DNA of 64,000 bases from Bacteroidota bacterium (GCA_016715425.1 JADKAC010000007.1:124001-188000), one strand, 5' to 3'. Shown: positions 36,812 to 46,511, counted from the first letter of the stretch. Notes: generated by a model from the letters alone, not told the origin. Numbers and translations: made by a program.

Positions 36812-37993
36812 ATGATTCAAGTGAAACTATTAATTATATCTCTTACACTATGTTTAATTCTCAGCGATTATATTTCGCAGACACCTGCTGTATTTTTAAA
36901 TACCTCGATAGAAAAAATAGAAGTTGAAGAACAAATTGATGACAGTATTTCCACGTTTACAATTGCAGCCGTTGGTGACTTAATGTGCCATGGTTCTCAA
37001 TTTAAATATGTAGCACAATCCGATGGCAGTTATAATTTTTTACCCTGTTTTGAATTTATTAAATCCTATATCGCCTCTGCGGATTTTGCTATCGGGAATG
37101 TAGAAACCACGTTTGCCGGAAAGAAAATTCCTTATAGTGGATTTCCATTATTCAACACGCCGGATGATTATGCTGCTGCATTAAAAGAAATCGGTTTTGA
37201 TTTTGTAACCACCGGAAATAATCATTCGAATGATACTTATACAAATGGAATTTTACGCACTATTGATGTGCTGGACAGTGTGGGTTTAATGCATACCGGC
37301 ACATTTAAATCACAAGCAGAAAGAGACTCAATTCAACTAACAACTATAAGTGGAACTTCTGTTGCAATTTTAAATTACAGCTATTCTACAAATGGTATTG
37401 ATTTGCCCACAGATAAAATGTATCTGGTGAATTTAATTGACTCAGCCACCATCGTAAAAGATATTCAGGTAGCAAAACAGTTACATGCAGAATTAATTAT
37501 TATCTATTATCACTATGGTGAAGAATACCAACGATTGCCTTCTCAATATCAAAAAAAATATAATCGGATTGCTATTGATGCAGGCGCTGATATTATCTTA
37601 GGCAGCCATTCGCATGTATTGCAGCCGGTAGATTTCTTTGCTACCAATAACGGCAATATTGATACAGGATTTATAATTTACAGCATGGGTAATTTTATTT
37701 CCAATCAGCGAGATCCTTTTACTTATGAAGGCGTAATAATTAATTTGCATTTTGAAAAAAATAATCACACAAATAAAATAAACTTGCAGGATGTAGATTA
37801 TGTTCCAACATGGGTGTATCGTGGAACTAATGCTGAAAAAAAACTCCATGTAATTTTTCCGGCAGGTGATACTACTAATCTCCAGGTAAATTATTTAAAC
37901 CAAAAAGATAAAGAGGAAATAATGCAGGCTGCAAAAAATACAGCTAAGATTTTAAATACTTATACGGATAAATTAAAACCCGTTTTGAAATAA
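36812..37993 (+). CDS. CapA-family metallophosphatase-like protein
   Basis: 393 residues. An N-terminal hydrophobic segment (LLIISLTLCLILSDYI) suggests export or anchoring. The CapA motifs are AAVGDLMCHG (near 53), IGNVETTF, TTGNNHSND and LGSHSHVLQP, the calcineurin-like metal-site set of the poly-gamma-glutamate synthesis CapA/PgsA family. No capB or capC is adjacent, and many CapA-like proteins in Bacteroidota are of unknown role. A TATTTTTG box lies 7 bp upstream of the ATG and is too close to be a sure promoter. Confidence 0.88.
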   Translation: MIQVKLLIISLTLCLILSDYISQTPAVFLNTSIEKIEVEEQIDDSISTFTIAAVGDLMCHGSQFKYVAQSDGSYNFLPCFEFIKSYIASADFAIGNVETTFAGKKIPYSGFPLFNTPDDYAAALKEIGFDFVTTGNNHSNDTYTNGILRTIDVLDSVGLMHTGTFKSQAERDSIQLTTISGTSVAILNYSYSTNGIDLPTDKMYLVNLIDSATIVKDIQVAKQLHAELIIIYYHYGEEYQRLPSQYQKKYNRIAIDAGADIILGSHSHVLQPVDFFATNNGNIDTGFIIYSMGNFISNQRDPFTYEGVIINLHFEKNNHTNKINLQDVDYVPTWVYRGTNAEKKLHVIFPAGDTTNLQVNYLNQKDKEEIMQAAKNTAKILNTYTDKLKPVLK

Positions 37994-38015
37994 CTTTGGC
38001 ATTGAATTCGTTGAA

Positions 38016-38588
38016 ATGGCACTTATGAAATTTCGTTTAATCCTATTTATTTTACTGAGTGCTGTCACTTATCAAGCGCATGCACAAATCGGCATCTTTA
38101 AGAAAAAAGAAACTCCCACCGACACACAGTATCATGTGTATTTAGACACAGTAAACATTGAAGCAAGATCATTGCGCAATTATAATTTTAATAGATACGC
38201 TTACATTGTTGCTAAGATGTATCCCATTGCAGATACTGCTATTATGCTGATGCATGAAGTGGAAATAAGTACAATGGATATGAAAAAAAGAGAAAGTAAA
38301 AAATACCGTAAACAATTGGAGAAAGATTTAAAAGAAAAATTTGAAGACCGGTTAAAAAATTTATCACGCACTGAAGGAACCGTACTAATAAAAATTATTG
38401 AAAGAAACACCGGCCGTTCTATGTATGATATATTGCGGGAAACAAAAAACAAAGGTACTGCCATCTGGTGGCAAAGTTTAGGGAAATTCTATGGTTATAA
38501 TTTACAAGATGGTTATACTGTTGACGCCAATCCTATGTTGGAAATTATTATTCATGAATACGAAGTGAAAAATAAAATTGTAGAATAA
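38016..38588 (+). CDS. DUF4294 secreted protein
   Basis: 190 residues. A signal peptide (ILLSAVTYQAHAQ) precedes a conserved region (LDTVNIEARSLRNYNFNRYAYIVAKMYPIAD) and a basic helical stretch (MKKRESKKYRKQLEKDLKEKFED), the DUF4294 arrangement found across Bacteroidota. Likely periplasmic; function unknown. A strong bidirectional terminator separates it from secG. Confidence 0.85.
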   Translation: MALMKFRLILFILLSAVTYQAHAQIGIFKKKETPTDTQYHVYLDTVNIEARSLRNYNFNRYAYIVAKMYPIADTAIMLMHEVEISTMDMKKRESKKYRKQLEKDLKEKFEDRLKNLSRTEGTVLIKIIERNTGRSMYDILRETKNKGTAIWWQSLGKFYGYNLQDGYTVDANPMLEIIIHEYEVKNKIVE

Positions 38589-38592
38589 AAAA

Positions 38593-38612
38593 AAGCATCA
38601 TTTCTGATGCTT
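38593..38612 (+). terminator. Bidirectional hairpin terminator between DUF4294 and secG
   Basis: AAGCATCA (38593-38600) pairs perfectly with TGATGCTT (38605-38612) around a TTTC loop, with an A-run before and T-rich sequence after, so it can end transcription from both converging genes. Confidence 0.8.
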
Positions 38613-38635
38613 CTTATATCTTTTGTTTATTAGAA

Positions 38636-39010
38636 TTATTCTGTTGGAAGTGGTTCCTGCGTTCCTTGATCCGGAGCCGGAGTTTGCGTATTTTGATCCA
38701 ATCCACCATCTTCATTTTCAGGAGGTGCTTGGAAAATTGGTTGTTCTGCCTGTGGCGTTAATGAGTTGTTTTGAATAGTGGAAGCACTTGGAGTGAAAGC
38801 CGCAGTGGCAAGACTCAGTAAAATAATAGCGATGGCCAGCCCCCATGTAATTTTCTCAACATCATCTGATGTGCGCTTATAACCAAACATTTGAGTAGCT
38901 GCTCCGCCAAATGTGCCGCTTAATCCGCCGCCTTTAGGATTTTGTATTAACACTGTCAGGGACAGTATCACGCAGATAACAAGTATTATAATCAGTATTA
39001 CAGTAAACAT
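38636..39010 (-). CDS. secG: Preprotein translocase subunit SecG
   Basis: 124 residues. Two transmembrane helices flank the conserved loop (LTVLIQNPKGGGLSGTFGGA and FGYKRTSDDVEKITWGLAI), as in SecG, the auxiliary subunit of the SecYEG channel. A Pro/Gln/Glu-rich tail of about 45 residues follows, a common feature in Bacteroidota. Last gene of the leftward sigma-54 activator-lptE-unknown-secG run, 3 bp behind the previous gene. Confidence 0.93.
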   Translation of the reverse strand: MFTVILIIILVICVILSLTVLIQNPKGGGLSGTFGGAATQMFGYKRTSDDVEKITWGLAIAIILLSLATAAFTPSASTIQNNSLTPQAEQPIFQAPPENEDGGLDQNTQTPAPDQGTQEPLPTE

Positions 39011-39013
39011 ATA

Positions 39014-39796
39014 TTAGTTCTTTCTGAGTTCTTCAATTTTGCCTGCAAAGTAAGGCTTTTTTTCCGGGTATTTCAAACTCAACTTTTCATAAACCTCTAT
39101 TGCCTTCTTCTTATTTCCCTGAATTGCCAACACTAGAGCAAAAGTTTCGGTAATTACATTATCACCCATTGCAATACTTTTTGAAGCAAGCTGCCGTGCA
39201 TCTTCTTCACTAAAGTTATTACCTCCTTCTAACCTTGTTTCCACTTCAATAATAATTGGTTGATTATTTTCCCCTGGCTCAACTGTTCTCACATTATAAA
39301 TACCGGTAATTGATGTTAGCCAACCTGTAAACGTATGTGCATCTGCGGTATCATCACCTTCTAAACCGATGGGCTGCAAATGGATACTTACTTCATCCAT
39401 TTTAGAGAGTTCGCCTAACATTTCAATTTCGTAAGGTGCCGATTCAAATAATTGTTGTTCTTTTTCTTCCACATCAATTTTTTGATCAATTATGGATTCA
39501 ACACTGTTCAACTTTTCAGTTTCTATATTAGTATTTAACTCAACCGAATCTAAATGCAAAATGGGCGTACGTTCAATGAGATGAAATAATCTCTCTCTAT
39601 CATATGCATGTATTGCCGCTTTGGCCAATGCATTTTCGAAATCAGGATTAGAATCTGTGTGCAAATTTTTTGCATATAGCATATGAGCCAATGGGAAGTA
39701 ATCATATTGCTGAACCAACGACTTTAATTCTTCCTCCTGTCTTTCCGTAAGAGAATTGATATTATTAATTAATGTATTGAAAGTTTCCTTTTTCAT
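39014..39796 (-). CDS. Conserved cytoplasmic protein of the lptE-secG operon
   Basis: 260 residues with no signal peptide. The N-terminus (LIEEL-like LTERQEEELKSLVQQYDYFPLAHMLYAKNLH) and the C-terminus (QGNKKKAIEVYEKLSLKYPEKKPYFAGKIEEL) look like TPR-type helices; the middle is acidic and low in conservation. It occurs in this position between lptE and secG in many Bacteroidota. Function unknown; an adaptor role for envelope assembly is speculation. Confidence 0.75.
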   Translation of the reverse strand: MKKETFNTLINNINSLTERQEEELKSLVQQYDYFPLAHMLYAKNLHTDSNPDFENALAKAAIHAYDRERLFHLIERTPILHLDSVELNTNIETEKLNSVESIIDQKIDVEEKEQQLFESAPYEIEMLGELSKMDEVSIHLQPIGLEGDDTADAHTFTGWLTSITGIYNVRTVEPGENNQPIIIEVETRLEGGNNFSEEDARQLASKSIAMGDNVITETFALVLAIQGNKKKAIEVYEKLSLKYPEKKPYFAGKIEELRKN

Positions 39797-39798
39797 GA

Positions 39799-40305
39799 TT
39801 ACCAGTCTGAAGCAGATTTCAAATATATATCATCTGCAAGCTGAAGTGAAATTCTTTGAATCAAATCATTTTCAACAGTACTTAGCGATTGTGTGCTTGG
39901 ATAATCTTCAAACCTTGAAAAAGTCTGGCTCCAGTTTTCCTTTTCATTTTTATGATTTACAAAATCCACTTTCACTCCAATAGTCAAACGATTTAATGCC
40001 GTAGTTTCATTTCCTGTTGGCGCTATAGGAGTACTCACATATTGCGTTATTGCACCGCTGTATTCCCAATCGCCATCGTTATCTTTTAAATATAATCTTG
40101 TTTCAGAAGCAAATTTATTTTTCAATGTTTCTGTAAATGTTTGGCTTAGAGAAGTAGCAACAAAATTAGATTGATTAGGAAAATAATTAATAGTAACTGT
40201 TTCAATTTGCGGATCAATTCTATTTCCCTGAAAAGTATAACATCCACTTAGTAGAGTTACCAAACTATAAATAAATACAACTGCTTTCAATACTCTTGTT
40301 TTCAT
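39799..40305 (-). CDS. lptE: LPS assembly lipoprotein LptE
   Basis: 168 residues. A lipoprotein signal peptide with lipobox LLSGC (Cys near 22) is followed by the LptE fold, with ETVTINYFPNQ and a conserved SQTFTETLKNKF stretch. LptE plugs the LptD barrel that inserts LPS in the outer membrane. Its start overlaps the stop of the sigma-54 activator gene (ATGA), and its stop lies 2 bp before the next start. Confidence 0.9.
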   Translation of the reverse strand: MKTRVLKAVVFIYSLVTLLSGCYTFQGNRIDPQIETVTINYFPNQSNFVATSLSQTFTETLKNKFASETRLYLKDNDGDWEYSGAITQYVSTPIAPTGNETTALNRLTIGVKVDFVNHKNEKENWSQTFSRFEDYPSTQSLSTVENDLIQRISLQLADDIYLKSASDW

Positions 40306-41540
40306 CCGGGCAGATTATATTCTTTTATTTTTCTGTATAAGGTACGTTCAGAAATCCCAAGATCAAGTGAAGCATCTTTTCTTTTTCCTTTATGTTTTTG
40401 AAGTGCTTTTACAATCAATTCTTTTTCATTATCAGATATGGACAAATTCTCTTCTACTGAATTCTCTGTATAATGCTTTGCCTGATCAATTATTATTGGT
40501 TTTCTTTCTGAAATATCTTTTTCCAGAACAGCTTTTACATTTGGCTTTAAATTATCATTAAACAAATCGTTGCCATGCGCAAATTCAGTTTTCAATTCAT
40601 TTGCTTCAGCCATTGTAAAAACAAATTGTTTCAGATCATTTAGATCCTTTTTCATATCGAAAAGCACCTTATACAATATATCACGTTCTGAAAAATCTGT
40701 ACCTGATGCTTTCATATTTGACGAAGTAGTAATAACCGGCAATTGTGATCTTCTTTGTTCGGGTAAAAAACTATTTAATTCGTCCGCATTTAATTTGGGA
40801 TCTTTTGCAAGCACCGAAATTTGTTCAGCTACATTTTTTAATTCCCGGATATTCCCAGGCCAGTTATAATTCTGTAATTCAGCTATTGCAGATTCTTCTA
40901 ATTGAATAGAAGCAGTGCGATACTTTTCCGCAAAATCAGAACTGAATTTCCTGAACAATAAATAAATATCTTCTTTGCGATCACGCAATGCAGGCACCTG
41001 AATAGGAACAGTATTTAAACGATAAAATAAATCTTCACGGAATTTACCATTGGAAATTAATTGATGTAAATCAACATTCGTCGCAGCTACAACACGCACA
41101 TCTGTTTTCTGCACTTTTGAGGAACCTACACGAATAAATTCTCCTGCTTCTAAAACACGCAATAATCTCGCTTGTGTTCCCAATGGCAACTCACCTACTT
41201 CATCTAAAAATATGGTGCCGCCATTCACTGTTTCAAAATATCCTTTTCTATCATCCACCGCATTTGTAAAAGAGCCTTTCACATGACCAAACAATTCGGA
41301 GTCAATTGTTCCTTCCGGAATTGCACCACAGTTCACGGCTATAAAAGGTCCGTGTTTTCTTACTGAATATTGATGAATAATTTGCGAAAATATTTCTTTA
41401 CCTACACCGCTTTCACCGATGATAAGTACATTCAGATTTGTGGGAGCTACCCGTGCTGCAATACTGATAGCATAATTTAATCCCGGATTATTTCCAATGA
41501 TTCCAAATCGCTGTTTAATACTTTGAATTTCTGTTGACAT
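40302..41540 (-). CDS. Sigma-54-type AAA+ transcriptional activator with altered GAFTGA loop
   Basis: 412 residues. There is no N-terminal receiver or GAF domain; the AAA+ domain begins near residue 15 with Walker A GESGVGKE (near 43) and Walker B GGTIFLDEVGEL (near 105). The sigma-54-contacting GAFTGA loop reads GSFTNA. The C-terminus is a Fis-type helix-turn-helix (KRKDASLDLGISERTLYRKIKEY). It overlaps lptE and so heads or precedes the envelope operon. Whether it still activates sigma-54 promoters is uncertain because of the loop change. Confidence 0.88.
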   Translation of the reverse strand: MSTEIQSIKQRFGIIGNNPGLNYAISIAARVAPTNLNVLIIGESGVGKEIFSQIIHQYSVRKHGPFIAVNCGAIPEGTIDSELFGHVKGSFTNAVDDRKGYFETVNGGTIFLDEVGELPLGTQARLLRVLEAGEFIRVGSSKVQKTDVRVVAATNVDLHQLISNGKFREDLFYRLNTVPIQVPALRDRKEDIYLLFRKFSSDFAEKYRTASIQLEESAIAELQNYNWPGNIRELKNVAEQISVLAKDPKLNADELNSFLPEQRRSQLPVITTSSNMKASGTDFSERDILYKVLFDMKKDLNDLKQFVFTMAEANELKTEFAHGNDLFNDNLKPNVKAVLEKDISERKPIIIDQAKHYTENSVEENLSISDNEKELIVKALQKHKGKRKDASLDLGISERTLYRKIKEYNLPG

Positions 41541-41542
41541 GC

Positions 41543-42985
41543 TTAGATTCCTTCCACAATTTTACCAATTAATGTAGCTGATGTTGCTGTAGTAACTTTT
41601 ACAAAAACATAATCACCCGGCAAACTGTTTTCTTTCGGAAAAACTATCATCTTATTCTGGTCGCTTCTTCCGCAATTATCTGCATCGGAACGGCGGGAAG
41701 GTTTTTCAACTAATACTTTAAATACTTTTCCAATGTCCGCATTATTTCTTTCCATGGAATGTAAATTTTGCAATGCGATTATCTCACTCAATCTTCGCTT
41801 TTTCACATCTTCCGGAATATCATCTACATATTTTCTTGCAGCAAGAGTACCCGGTCTTTCACTGTAATAAAACATATAACTCATATCATATTTCACCCAA
41901 TCCATCAAGCTAAGTGTTTCTTGATGATCTTCTTCTGTTTCACCACAAAATCCTGAAATAACATCCGTGGAAATACCGCAATCAGGAACAATGTTGCGAA
42001 TAGATTCTATACGTTGTTTATACCATTCACGATTATATGTTCTGTTCATACGTTCCAATACTTCAGAACTTCCTGATTGCACTGGCAAATGAATATAATT
42101 GCAAATATTATCGTGTGTTGCCATAGCATATAATACATCATTAGTCATATCTTTTGGATGACTTGTAGAAAAGCGCACACGCAATAATGGATCAACCTTC
42201 GCCACTTCTACCAATAATTCTGCAAACGAAACTATGTTTTCTGTTTCCGGATTTTTCCATTTATAAGAATCTACATTCTGACCAAGTAGCGTAACTTCTC
42301 TGTATCCTCTTTCAAATAAATCTCTTGCTTCAGCTACAATTGTAAAAACGGCTCTACTCCTTTCTCTTCCTCGTGTAAAAGGCACTACACAAAACGAACA
42401 CATATTATCGCAGCCACGCATAATGGAAATAAATGCAGAAATTCCATTGGAGTCCAATCGTAAAGGACTAATATCACTATAAGTTTCTTCACGAGACAAC
42501 AACACATTCACCGCCTTTTGACCTTCATTAGCGGAAACTAATAATTTCGGTAAATCACGATATGCATCGGGGCCGCAAACTATATCCACTAATTTTTCTT
42601 CTTCCAATAAATTTTCTTTAAGCCGCTCTGCCATGCAGCCCAACATACCTATTAATGCAGATGGATTATTGCGTTTCACTTGCTTTAATTCCTTGAGGCG
42701 ATTGCGCACCCGTTGTTCCGCATTATCCCGCACGGCACATGTATTAATCAGGATTAAATCTGCTTCCAGAAAATTTCCTGTTACACCATAACCGGACTCA
42801 TGCAGTATGGAAGCTACTATCTCGCTGTCGCTGAAATTCATTTGACAACCGTAGCTTTCTATATAAAATTTCTTACCGTTAGGATTGATTTCGGAATTAG
42901 CATAAACCTCTCCCTGCCTTTCCTCAGATAGTAATTTGTTGGTTTTTAAACCCTCTAATGTCGGATTGCTGTCGTACATTTCCAT
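41543..42985 (-). CDS. miaB: tRNA-2-methylthio-N6-dimethylallyladenosine synthase
   Basis: 480 residues from the ATG at 42985; a -7 box 14 bp upstream supports this start over the longer frame to 43063, which would overlap the divergent gene. A radical SAM methylthiotransferase: N-terminal domain with YIESYGCQMNFSDSEIV, NTCAVRDNAE and MLGCMAERL giving one cluster, the CxxxCxxC of RGCDNMCSFCVVPF the other, and a C-terminal TRAM region. It adds ms2 to i6A37 in tRNA. Confidence 0.96.
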   Translation of the reverse strand: MEMYDSNPTLEGLKTNKLLSEERQGEVYANSEINPNGKKFYIESYGCQMNFSDSEIVASILHESGYGVTGNFLEADLILINTCAVRDNAEQRVRNRLKELKQVKRNNPSALIGMLGCMAERLKENLLEEEKLVDIVCGPDAYRDLPKLLVSANEGQKAVNVLLSREETYSDISPLRLDSNGISAFISIMRGCDNMCSFCVVPFTRGRERSRAVFTIVAEARDLFERGYREVTLLGQNVDSYKWKNPETENIVSFAELLVEVAKVDPLLRVRFSTSHPKDMTNDVLYAMATHDNICNYIHLPVQSGSSEVLERMNRTYNREWYKQRIESIRNIVPDCGISTDVISGFCGETEEDHQETLSLMDWVKYDMSYMFYYSERPGTLAARKYVDDIPEDVKKRRLSEIIALQNLHSMERNNADIGKVFKVLVEKPSRRSDADNCGRSDQNKMIVFPKENSLPGDYVFVKVTTATSATLIGKIVEGI

Positions 42986-42999
42986 TTTAATAATGAAAG

Positions 43000-43007
43000 C
43001 AAAGTTA
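43000..43007 (-). promoter_or_regulatory. -7 box (TAACTTTG) upstream of miaB
   Basis: Reverse-strand TAnnTTTG match, 14 bp before the ATG at 42985, in the gap to the divergent glycosyltransferase gene. It supports the shorter miaB start. Confidence 0.5.
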
Positions 43008-43042
43008 CGAAATTGCGCTGTCGGATTGACAGTTGAAAAGTG

Positions 43043-44488
43043 ATGCAAACAATCAATACACAATTCAATATTAAACCATGGCTGTTTGTTGCCGGATGTA
43101 TTTACTATAGTATTTGGATTTTGCTGAATACAAGTGTTCCCTTTTCATTTGATTATGTGCATCTGGTAAGTTATGTTGCTCAACATATTTATCAATCAGA
43201 TTTCCATTCTTTTATTACAGCAACGGAAGTGGATACAGGTCATCCTCCACTAATACCTTTATTACATGCAATCATCTGGAAAGTATTTGGGAAATCACTT
43301 GCTGCATCTCATTGGTTAATGCTTCCTTTTGCTTGTATGGCATATTACTATTTTTTGCAAATCAGCAGTTTGTGGTTAAAGCATAACACATTATATGTTG
43401 CTGCTTTACTGTTTTTAATATTTCCGGTAACACTTGCGCAAATAATTTATATGAGTCCGGATATTGCGTTAACAGCCTTCACTTTGGGCGCAATTCATTA
43501 TTGGCTCAGAAAAAAATATCTGCTTTATTATATCATGCTATCATTCATTCTGCTCACATCAGTGCGTGGCTTACCATTATTTGCAGCCTTTTTTTCTGCG
43601 GGTATTTTTCTTCGAATAAAAGAAAAAAGAATTATTAGTTTGAGATTAATATTATTATATATTGTTGCTGCTTTACCATGTATTTTATGGAATGTTTATC
43701 ACTTCAAACAAACAGGATGGATATTGGGAAGCAGCAATACAATATGGTCTGCACATCGTGCTTTTATTTCAATCAATCATTTGCCAATACATATCGCAGC
43801 TTTTGTATTCAGACTATTAGAATTCGGTGGTATTTGTATTTGGATAATTGTTTTGGCAATGCGTAATAACATTTCTGCATCCAATGCATTACAATCAATT
43901 TATGTGTTGCTGATGTTTACTTTTATTTTTTATGGCTTAGCAATTTTACCATTTACAAATCCAATTTCAACACGCTATCTGCTGCCGCTTTTTTTAATGG
44001 GATTATTGATTGTCGGAAATTTTATTACAACACTTTCAAAAAAGAAAAGCATTCAGGTATTATTAATAATTATTTTAATAATGACAGGCAGTGTATTTTA
44101 TATTTATCCTGATAGATTTATTAAAGCCGCAGGTTATAGTTGGGATTGCAATGTGATATCACTTCCCTATTTCAAAACATTAGAAAAGGAGGCACAGCAA
44201 TTTTTAAATATTACTTTACAAAATGATTCTGCCAAAATTATTTATGCAGGTATGCCTTTTTATCAATCAACAGAATATACCTATTTAAAAGAGACAAACA
44301 CAAATAAGGCACAGGCTTGGGAAAGTATCGAAATGCCGGTTGGAGATTATTTTATTGAATCCAATATCATGAATAATATTACCTGGGAACAAAAGACATA
44401 TTTAGAAAAAAATTGGAAACTCAATCGCAAATTTCAATCGGGTAGATTATATATTAACATCTATCGTAACCCACATCTGCCTAAGTAG
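43043..44488 (+). CDS. GT-C family membrane glycosyltransferase (GT39/ArnT-like)
   Basis: 481 residues from the ATG at 43043; a GTG at 43040 sits directly before it. About eleven transmembrane helices and a C-terminal soluble tail. The first large loop has the family acidic site before DTGHPPLIPLLHAI (near 65), as in polyprenyl-phosphate-dependent mannosyl/arabinosyl transferases. A second acidic site, SPDIALTAF, lies near 140. Sugar and acceptor are unknown. Confidence 0.75.
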   Translation: MQTINTQFNIKPWLFVAGCIYYSIWILLNTSVPFSFDYVHLVSYVAQHIYQSDFHSFITATEVDTGHPPLIPLLHAIIWKVFGKSLAASHWLMLPFACMAYYYFLQISSLWLKHNTLYVAALLFLIFPVTLAQIIYMSPDIALTAFTLGAIHYWLRKKYLLYYIMLSFILLTSVRGLPLFAAFFSAGIFLRIKEKRIISLRLILLYIVAALPCILWNVYHFKQTGWILGSSNTIWSAHRAFISINHLPIHIAAFVFRLLEFGGICIWIIVLAMRNNISASNALQSIYVLLMFTFIFYGLAILPFTNPISTRYLLPLFLMGLLIVGNFITTLSKKKSIQVLLIIILIMTGSVFYIYPDRFIKAAGYSWDCNVISLPYFKTLEKEAQQFLNITLQNDSAKIIYAGMPFYQSTEYTYLKETNTNKAQAWESIEMPVGDYFIESNIMNNITWEQKTYLEKNWKLNRKFQSGRLYINIYRNPHLPK

Positions 44489-44517
44489 TTAATAATGGTT
44501 AATTCTTAAAAAAGCCA

Positions 44518-44525
44518 TACTTTTG
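44518..44525 (+). promoter_or_regulatory. -7 box (TACTTTTG) upstream of lepB
   Basis: TAnnTTTG match 39 bp before the lepB start, in the 76-bp gap after the glycosyltransferase gene. No clear -33 element. Confidence 0.45.
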
Positions 44526-44564
44526 GCGGCTGTTCTGAGTTTTTAAATCTTAAAAATTTTACCA

Positions 44565-46133
44565 ATGGATTATTCAATGGGTGCCGGCTATGTTATTTTC
44601 TTTAGCCTGTCCTTTCTTTTACTTGAAGTGGGTTTGTATAAAATGTTTGAGAAGGCCGGCTTACCCGGATGGAAAGGATTGATACCTTTTTATAATGCCT
44701 GGTACATGATTAAACTTACAGGCAAACCTTCCTACTGGTTGATACTATTATTTATTCCTGTAATTAATGCAGTAATAGTTTTTTTGTTGGCAACAGAATG
44801 GGTAAAAGCATTTGGCAAAGATGGATTTTGGCCGGGCGTTGCTGCTATGATGTTCCCTCAATTTTATTTTCCGGTTTTAGGTTTCGATCCGAACACAAAA
44901 TATGTGGGCATACCTGCTGAAGTATTTAAAAATCGCCAGAAAAGTTTTTGGCGTGAATGGGCAGATGCAATTGCATTTGCAGTAGTGGCTGCAACATTTA
45001 TTCGCACATTTATTTTTGAAGCATATACAATTCCAACTACTTCGATGGAAGGAACATTATTAGCAGGTGATTTTCTATTTGTAAGTAAAGTAAATTATGG
45101 TCCACGATTCCCAATTACACCCATTGCATTTCCTTTTGCACATCACACAATGCCGGTAATTGGTGGTAAAGCATATTCTACAATTATTCAACTTCCCTAT
45201 TTGCGATTAATGGGTTTTCAATCTATTAAACGCAATGATATTGTTGTATTTAATTTTCCTGAAGGGGATACTATTTTTAAACCAATTGGCGATCAGGATT
45301 ATTACGATATGAAACGAGCAGACCCGGTTGGGTTTAAACCTCGTCCGGATCAGATTGGTACACGGCCAATTGATAAAAGAGAAAATTATATTAAGCGCTG
45401 TGTGGGTGTCCCGGGAGATTCTTTAAAAGTGGTAAATGGAGATTTATATATTAATGGCGAATTAGCTTTTCAAGCCGAACATTTGCAAAAATCATATCGC
45501 ATTGTTTTTAAACCAAACATTACAGTACCTCCGGATTTTTTAGAAGAACAAGGTGTGAATTTAATGGACTACGAACGCAATGGATTGTATTCCGATAATC
45601 AAATGTTTGTGATAGTAAATATTGATAAAGAAACATTAGAAAGATTTAAAAATAATCCTTCTGTTGATTTGGTGGAAGTGATTACAAAATCAAAATTTAA
45701 TGTTGCAGATCAAAGAGAATATTCACCTAACAGATATTATCCGCATGATGCAGATTTACAGAAAAACAGTATTGATGATTTCGGTCCGATATATATTCCT
45801 AAACGAGATGCAACTGTACAAATCACCAAAGAAAATTATGCATACTTTCAACGCATTATTGAATTTTATGAAGATAATATAGTAACCTTTGATTCTAAAG
45901 GAGATCCGATGATGGATGGTGCTCCACTTACAACTTATACTTTTAAACAGAATTATTATTTCATGATGGGTGATAACAGACACCGCTCTCTTGACTCACG
46001 TTTTTGGGGCTTTGTTCCTGAGGATCATGTGGTGGGAAAAGCTTCTATGGTGTGGTGGAGTTGGGATAGTAAAAAACCAATGTTCCAAAGATTCGGAACA
46101 ATACGTTGGGATCGTGTCTTTCGTTTTTTATAA
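44565..46133 (+). CDS. lepB: Signal peptidase I with N-terminal DUF5684-like membrane domain
   Basis: 522 residues, longer than enterobacterial LepB. The N-terminal 110 residues form a membrane domain (FEKAGLPGWKGLIPFYNAWYM) of DUF5684 type. The S26 part starts with a transmembrane helix and the nucleophile in IPTTSMEGTLLAGD (Ser near 160); the general-base Lys is in ENYIKRCVGVPGD (near 277). A long insertion separates it from the terminal box GDNRHRSLDSRFWGFVP. It cleaves Sec signal peptides on the periplasmic side. The HMA lipoprotein gene follows after 12 bp. Confidence 0.95.
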   Translation: MDYSMGAGYVIFFSLSFLLLEVGLYKMFEKAGLPGWKGLIPFYNAWYMIKLTGKPSYWLILLFIPVINAVIVFLLATEWVKAFGKDGFWPGVAAMMFPQFYFPVLGFDPNTKYVGIPAEVFKNRQKSFWREWADAIAFAVVAATFIRTFIFEAYTIPTTSMEGTLLAGDFLFVSKVNYGPRFPITPIAFPFAHHTMPVIGGKAYSTIIQLPYLRLMGFQSIKRNDIVVFNFPEGDTIFKPIGDQDYYDMKRADPVGFKPRPDQIGTRPIDKRENYIKRCVGVPGDSLKVVNGDLYINGELAFQAEHLQKSYRIVFKPNITVPPDFLEEQGVNLMDYERNGLYSDNQMFVIVNIDKETLERFKNNPSVDLVEVITKSKFNVADQREYSPNRYYPHDADLQKNSIDDFGPIYIPKRDATVQITKENYAYFQRIIEFYEDNIVTFDSKGDPMMDGAPLTTYTFKQNYYFMMGDNRHRSLDSRFWGFVPEDHVVGKASMVWWSWDSKKPMFQRFGTIRWDRVFRFL

Positions 46134-46145
46134 AAATGTAATTGA

Positions 46146-46505
46146 ATGAAAAACAAGCAATTTCAGATGTATGTGTTTGCTGTAATAGCAAGCTTATTCA
46201 TAGGTATTTCTTTTATATCCTGCAAATCTGCGCATGCAGAAAAATCCAGCACATTTAAAGTGTATGGCAATTGTGAAATGTGTAAAAAAACAATTGAAAC
46301 TGCATTGGATACGGAGGGCATTTATTATTCCGACTGGAATAAAGACAGCAAAATGATTAATGTGAAATATGATTCTACAATGTATTCGCTTGATCAAATT
46401 CATGTATTAATATCCAATACCGGTTATGATACAGAAACTACCCGTGCAACTGAAGAAGCGTATATGGGTTTAGAAGAATGTTGTCAATACGAAAGACCAA
46501 TGTAG
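46146..46505 (+). CDS. Lipoprotein with heavy-metal-associated (HMA) domain
   Basis: 119 residues. A lipoprotein signal peptide (lipobox FISC, Cys near 26) is followed by a single HMA ferredoxin-like domain with the metal-binding CxxC in VYGNCEMCKKTIETAL (near 42-45). A Cys pair in the tail (LEECCQYERPM) could add a ligand. It probably binds Cu(I) or a related soft metal in the periplasm. Cotranscription with lepB is likely from the 12-bp gap. The repeat island starts 6 bp behind its stop. Confidence 0.85.
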   Translation: MKNKQFQMYVFAVIASLFIGISFISCKSAHAEKSSTFKVYGNCEMCKKTIETALDTEGIYYSDWNKDSKMINVKYDSTMYSLDQIHVLISNTGYDTETTRATEEAYMGLEECCQYERPM

Positions 46506-46511
46506 TATTTA

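Noticed and set aside
36557..36820. 87-residue reverse-strand open frame between ald and the CapA gene
   Set aside because: It overlaps the end of ald and the start of the CapA gene in antisense, with AT-rich composition typical of chance frames.
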